Below, one piece after another: positions 60,216 through 64,000 of a stretch of 64,000 bases of DNA (position 1 is the stretch's first letter; every line of letters begins with the position of its first letter). The notes below the pieces were generated by a model, which saw only the letters and a list, made by a program, of their open reading frames with translations, was not told the DNA's origin and did no database searches. The translations under genes were made by a program, and so were the position numbers. Origin of the DNA: Steromphala cineraria (Eukaryota > Mollusca > Gastropoda > Trochida > Trochidae); the NCBI GenBank assembly GCA_916613615.1, contig OU744728.1:36292450-36356449 (forward strand), written 5' to 3'.

Positions 60216-63200
60216 AGATGGAACACATTGAGACTGTTTTCTATATTTTGATTTCGTTTCTCATTTTCAAATTTCCACTCTGCCAAAACTGACCTATCTG
60301 TGACCTTGGCACTTTGCACGTAAATGGAAGGAATTGTTATAATACTTTTGTGTATGGAAAATGCAACTTTTCTTTGTTCTCCTGATAAGATGATAGTTAC
60401 AAATATTTGGCAAACGATTTTGATAATTTGGTGTTTTCAATTTTGTCACTTTTGATTTTAATTAAAAAATGTACGATTTGGTTGATATCCTTCCTTTTTC
60501 TACAGTCAAACTCCAAATACATTTATCAAATATCACTTTCCTTTCTTATGACATAATTATCACAAATCCGTTGTTTTGAAAATCAAATCAATGAAAGCTT
60601 ATGAATTATTCATTTAAGTAGGGTCTTATCTGTTGGTGAAATCCATGAAATAAGTATTTTTTAAGATGAAAATAACTTTGTTATATTGATTTGATTATCA
60701 TGCTCAATAAAATCTGTGAAACCTATCAAATATGACGATCAACTATAATAAAATCTCATTTACAATATGATTAACTGAAATACCACCCAAATAAAAATAT
60801 TCATTCCTAAACAAACATTGGACACATTTATCGGAAAAAAAGAAAAGTACTTTAAAACTGAAAATGAATGAAGGACATTGTCACATTTGTGACATAAACT
60901 TGTAGTAAATTGAAAGCATCTGTCTCAATAATTTCTTTTTAAATTGTAAGATTTCTTGATAATCAACATTACATACATTAATATCATGGATTTTAAAATT
61001 GTTTCTTCAAGCCTTGCATTGTAGAATGATGAAGCAAATCAAAAGTAATTACCAAGAAATTCAAACACACAGTCATCAAGTGATCAAACCGGCGGAATGA
61101 GTCCATTTATCAGCTAATCTACACAAAGGCGCAGTCATTAACACATCTTATATCTCCTTCATTTTGTCATTACATAGGTCGCTCCAGTGTAACGTTCCAT
61201 CAGTATATCCTGTCCACAAATTACTATGGTTTCCTCCGATTTATCTCCAGCTGTTAATGAGTATTCTTATTATCGGTGATATCAGTGCGTCTCACAATTT
61301 GTTCAGTCATTCTACTATAGCTTGTACACTTTGCGTCCTGGTTTGTGAAATTTAAGCATATCCATACTACATCTACACATTACTGAAACCCTGTTTGAGA
61401 TAAGTAATCAAAACATAAACTATGATGAGAATATAGTCCTCAAGACATGACATTGGTACATTGTACGACCTTTTGCTAAGTAAAAGATATTTTCCTAATT
61501 TTCCTGTTTTTGAATTAGGCATGTATCGCATAATATACATTATTTACATACAATTTACTTACACGAGAGAAAAAAAGATTCAGAAAAAAATAATTTTATC
61601 AATTTATTGAAACATATGTTTCTGGCAATGTACCTCTCCCAATCAACCAAAAACAATCTTAGTAGGAATTATTAGACAGCCCTTTTGTCCTTAACCCAAA
61701 CAACTTAACTACTTGTCATAGTGTTGGTGGTATAAAACGAGAACATTTTATATCAATTTATATTAGAATAGATATGAATGATAAGATACATGTAAAATCA
61801 ATATTGGCTGACAACAAATTGTCATTAACTAAACAAAATCCATTGATTTGGCTCTATACTAACCTTTTATTCACAACCAAGTAAATCTATAATTTACATC
61901 AAATTGATACATGTGTCAGTACAATCACTGTCTTGAATATAATAATCCTACTGATGATCACAATGAAATGAAAAATGATTTACAGATAAAATGTAAAAAA
62001 AAACAGTATGAAACCACCAGCTCACCGGTTGTAAATGTTTAATTGCAGGCAACAAGATTTTCCCATTGGATTCTCGATTCAATTTTGAACAATCAATCAT
62101 TAACCAACATGACAAAAACAGATTCTATCTTTGATCAAAAGGCTTAACTGCGAGGCTGATATGGAGCGCATTTCAAAAGGAATGATCAGCATTTCAAGGA
62201 ATAATTGCTGTGGCAGTTTCATGAATAATTGATTCACGCTTTAAGGATTTGGATGCAGCTTTAATGCTTCCTATCAAAGTTAAAGCCTAATGGCATTTAA
62301 CTGTCGGGAAAAACTGATTTGCTGAATACTTTTGACATCCAAGTTCTAAAGTAATGCTTTGCAGTTCAGGAATGTTAGAATCGAAGTCGTTGAAAAGCAA
62401 TGAAAAGACACGAAAAGGGATATGTTTTTATTTGCCTCACACTAATGTTATTATATGACAAAACTTTTAATTAATTAAAGATGTTTTACAAAAAAGCCCA
62501 TTTTATTGATAGTTCAAGTTACAATTTTGTCCTTATTTAACATTACAGGAGGGTTGATTGATTTACTCTGCAAATTAACATTCACACGAAAATGCTTCTG
62601 CCACATTTCGTTCCTAAACCAGGCTAAGACTAACTCCGTTTAACTAATCGAAAAGTACAAATTGTTTGTACCTGGCCACACACAAATTACACTTTCTGAT
62701 TTATGGCTATCAATTTTATTACAGGAAAATGTTATTAAGAAAAAAGAATAAAATATGTATTTAGTTACTGACACGATTACTCAAACCACAATTTAAAAAT
62801 CAAATAAGAGTTTGTGTTCGATCGATAGTAAATCAATACTGGAATTTGAAAACCAATTCATTATCTTTATTAGAGACGCATATGTACTTTCAGAACCTTT
62901 TTAAAATTTCGTCGGTGCGATCATAAGAATTAGAACACAAAAAGATCATATTCCTTTTCATTTGAAGTTTAAGCATTGAGGAAAGAGGAGAGATGTCTCT
63001 CAATATAATCGAAACAAAGTTTGTTTTTGCTTGTATCTGGAATGTGTCTAAATAACATTAAAACGTCATATGAATTGACTACAGCGGAACAAACGGGATG
63101 CTTTTAAGTTCTGAAATCATAAATTTGATAAATGATTGAGATGTTAAAAATTGAGTTCTTCAAATGTAAGGAAACAGAGATCTTACCAAATTTCACAGAA

Positions 63201-64000
63201 ATACATATATATATTTAAGTATCATCTTTCCATATCTTAAACAGTACATTATAAATAAGTATGCTTAATCTCAAAGCACATTGTGCGATACCGTCGTTAT
63301 TGTTGATATTGATTCAGCCTTTCTGTAAAGAAAAACATTTCTCCCTACGAAATATAGATCAGCTTAAGAGAAGTCACTAGCTGTGAAAAGACTCAGGAAA
63401 TAACACATTCTCTTTCAAGGTAAAAAATCCATACATGTTATATCCGACTCCTCTAAGACAGATGTGATTTATTCATTCAGATTAGTTCCAATACAAGGAA
63501 TCTTCTCGAAATAAAAAGCCTGTTAAGAAGCCAGACAAATTCAAGTGCAAGAAACCTGCGCATTTGTGAATTTAAAAAAAAAGTGTTGTCTTCTTATGAT
63601 AAAACTAGATTTATATAAATTCAGGTTTATTTGTCGATAGATTCAAGGTGTTTTCGTCAATCATATTTAAAAAATGGAATGTTGATTCATATTAGGTCTT
63701 CATATGCATAAATGATATTTACTTCTATAGCTATTTAGCGTTACATTGTTTTTAGCAGTTATCCATTAAGACATTGTTTGATGATGCATATGTATAATGT
63801 GAAATGATAATATAGTTTTCATTGTTCACAAAAGAAAGTAATACTTTAAATCACATTAATCATGCTAAACATCACTATCGAAATCAAATTGGATTAAACA
63901 TTTCCACTGCAACTTATTAAAATACTTTCATAAATCACTTTTGTTCATATTCTCTTTAACTTATTCTGAATCTGCTACATTTAATACGATTAGGAGAAAA
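60216..64000. other. Intergenic, no feature recognised
   Basis: AT-rich sequence without a supportable gene, SINE head, terminal repeat or copy of the local repeat modules. Confidence 0.45.

Overview
Eukaryotic, AT-rich animal DNA, most likely from a mollusc and probably a bivalve. I infer this from GT-AG introns, tRNA-derived SINEs with a GCGCTATATAA-type tail, frequent ACATGTA words, an ISL2EU-type DNA transposon that carries a YqaJ nuclease gene, and a WSCD-like sulfotransferase. No species can be named from the sequence alone. Only one host gene is convincing. Nearly everything else is transposons, MITEs, SINEs and old local duplications.

Layout. 1-6051: non-coding, with an old duplicated block and a strong foldback hairpin (3772-3951). 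6052-14370: a complete two-gene ISL2EU/Harbinger-like transposon. Its plus-strand gene encodes a THAP plus DDE transposase in four exons. Its minus-strand gene encodes a SWIM plus YqaJ exonuclease in four exons. The two genes are interlocked: the last exon of each lies inside intron 3 of the other. A 2.67-kb hAT transposon (10745-13414), with an intact 556-residue transposase and an almost perfect 8-bp target duplication, sits in intron 1 of the YqaJ gene. A small foldback element sits in the same intron. The YqaJ frame has one in-frame TGA, so the nuclease is probably dead or truncated, while the DDE transposase looks intact. 16732-21360: a minus-strand, three-exon, type II membrane sulfotransferase of the WSCD group. 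Its first intron holds a ladder of decaying copies of the exon-2 splice acceptor.

21.4-64 kb: no convincing protein gene. It holds a second and third copy of the 1-3 kb block (22.7-27.2 and 32.9-34.0 kb), and about six copies of an exon-like non-coding module (30.7, 32.3, 35.6, 36.9, 37.1 and 55.2 kb). It also holds a tandemly triplicated segment (38.6-41.8, 45.7-52.1 and 56.9-60.2 kb), whose middle copy has a frameshifted LINE 3' end with target duplications. A TTAA-target MITE family is present in at least six copies, one inserted into another. A 1.3-kb Foldback-type element (53607-54919) has arms made of 21-bp palindromic tandem units, with a MITE inserted in its loop.

All exon joins, phases and repeat alignments were made by eye. 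No alignment, database search or RNA evidence was available.
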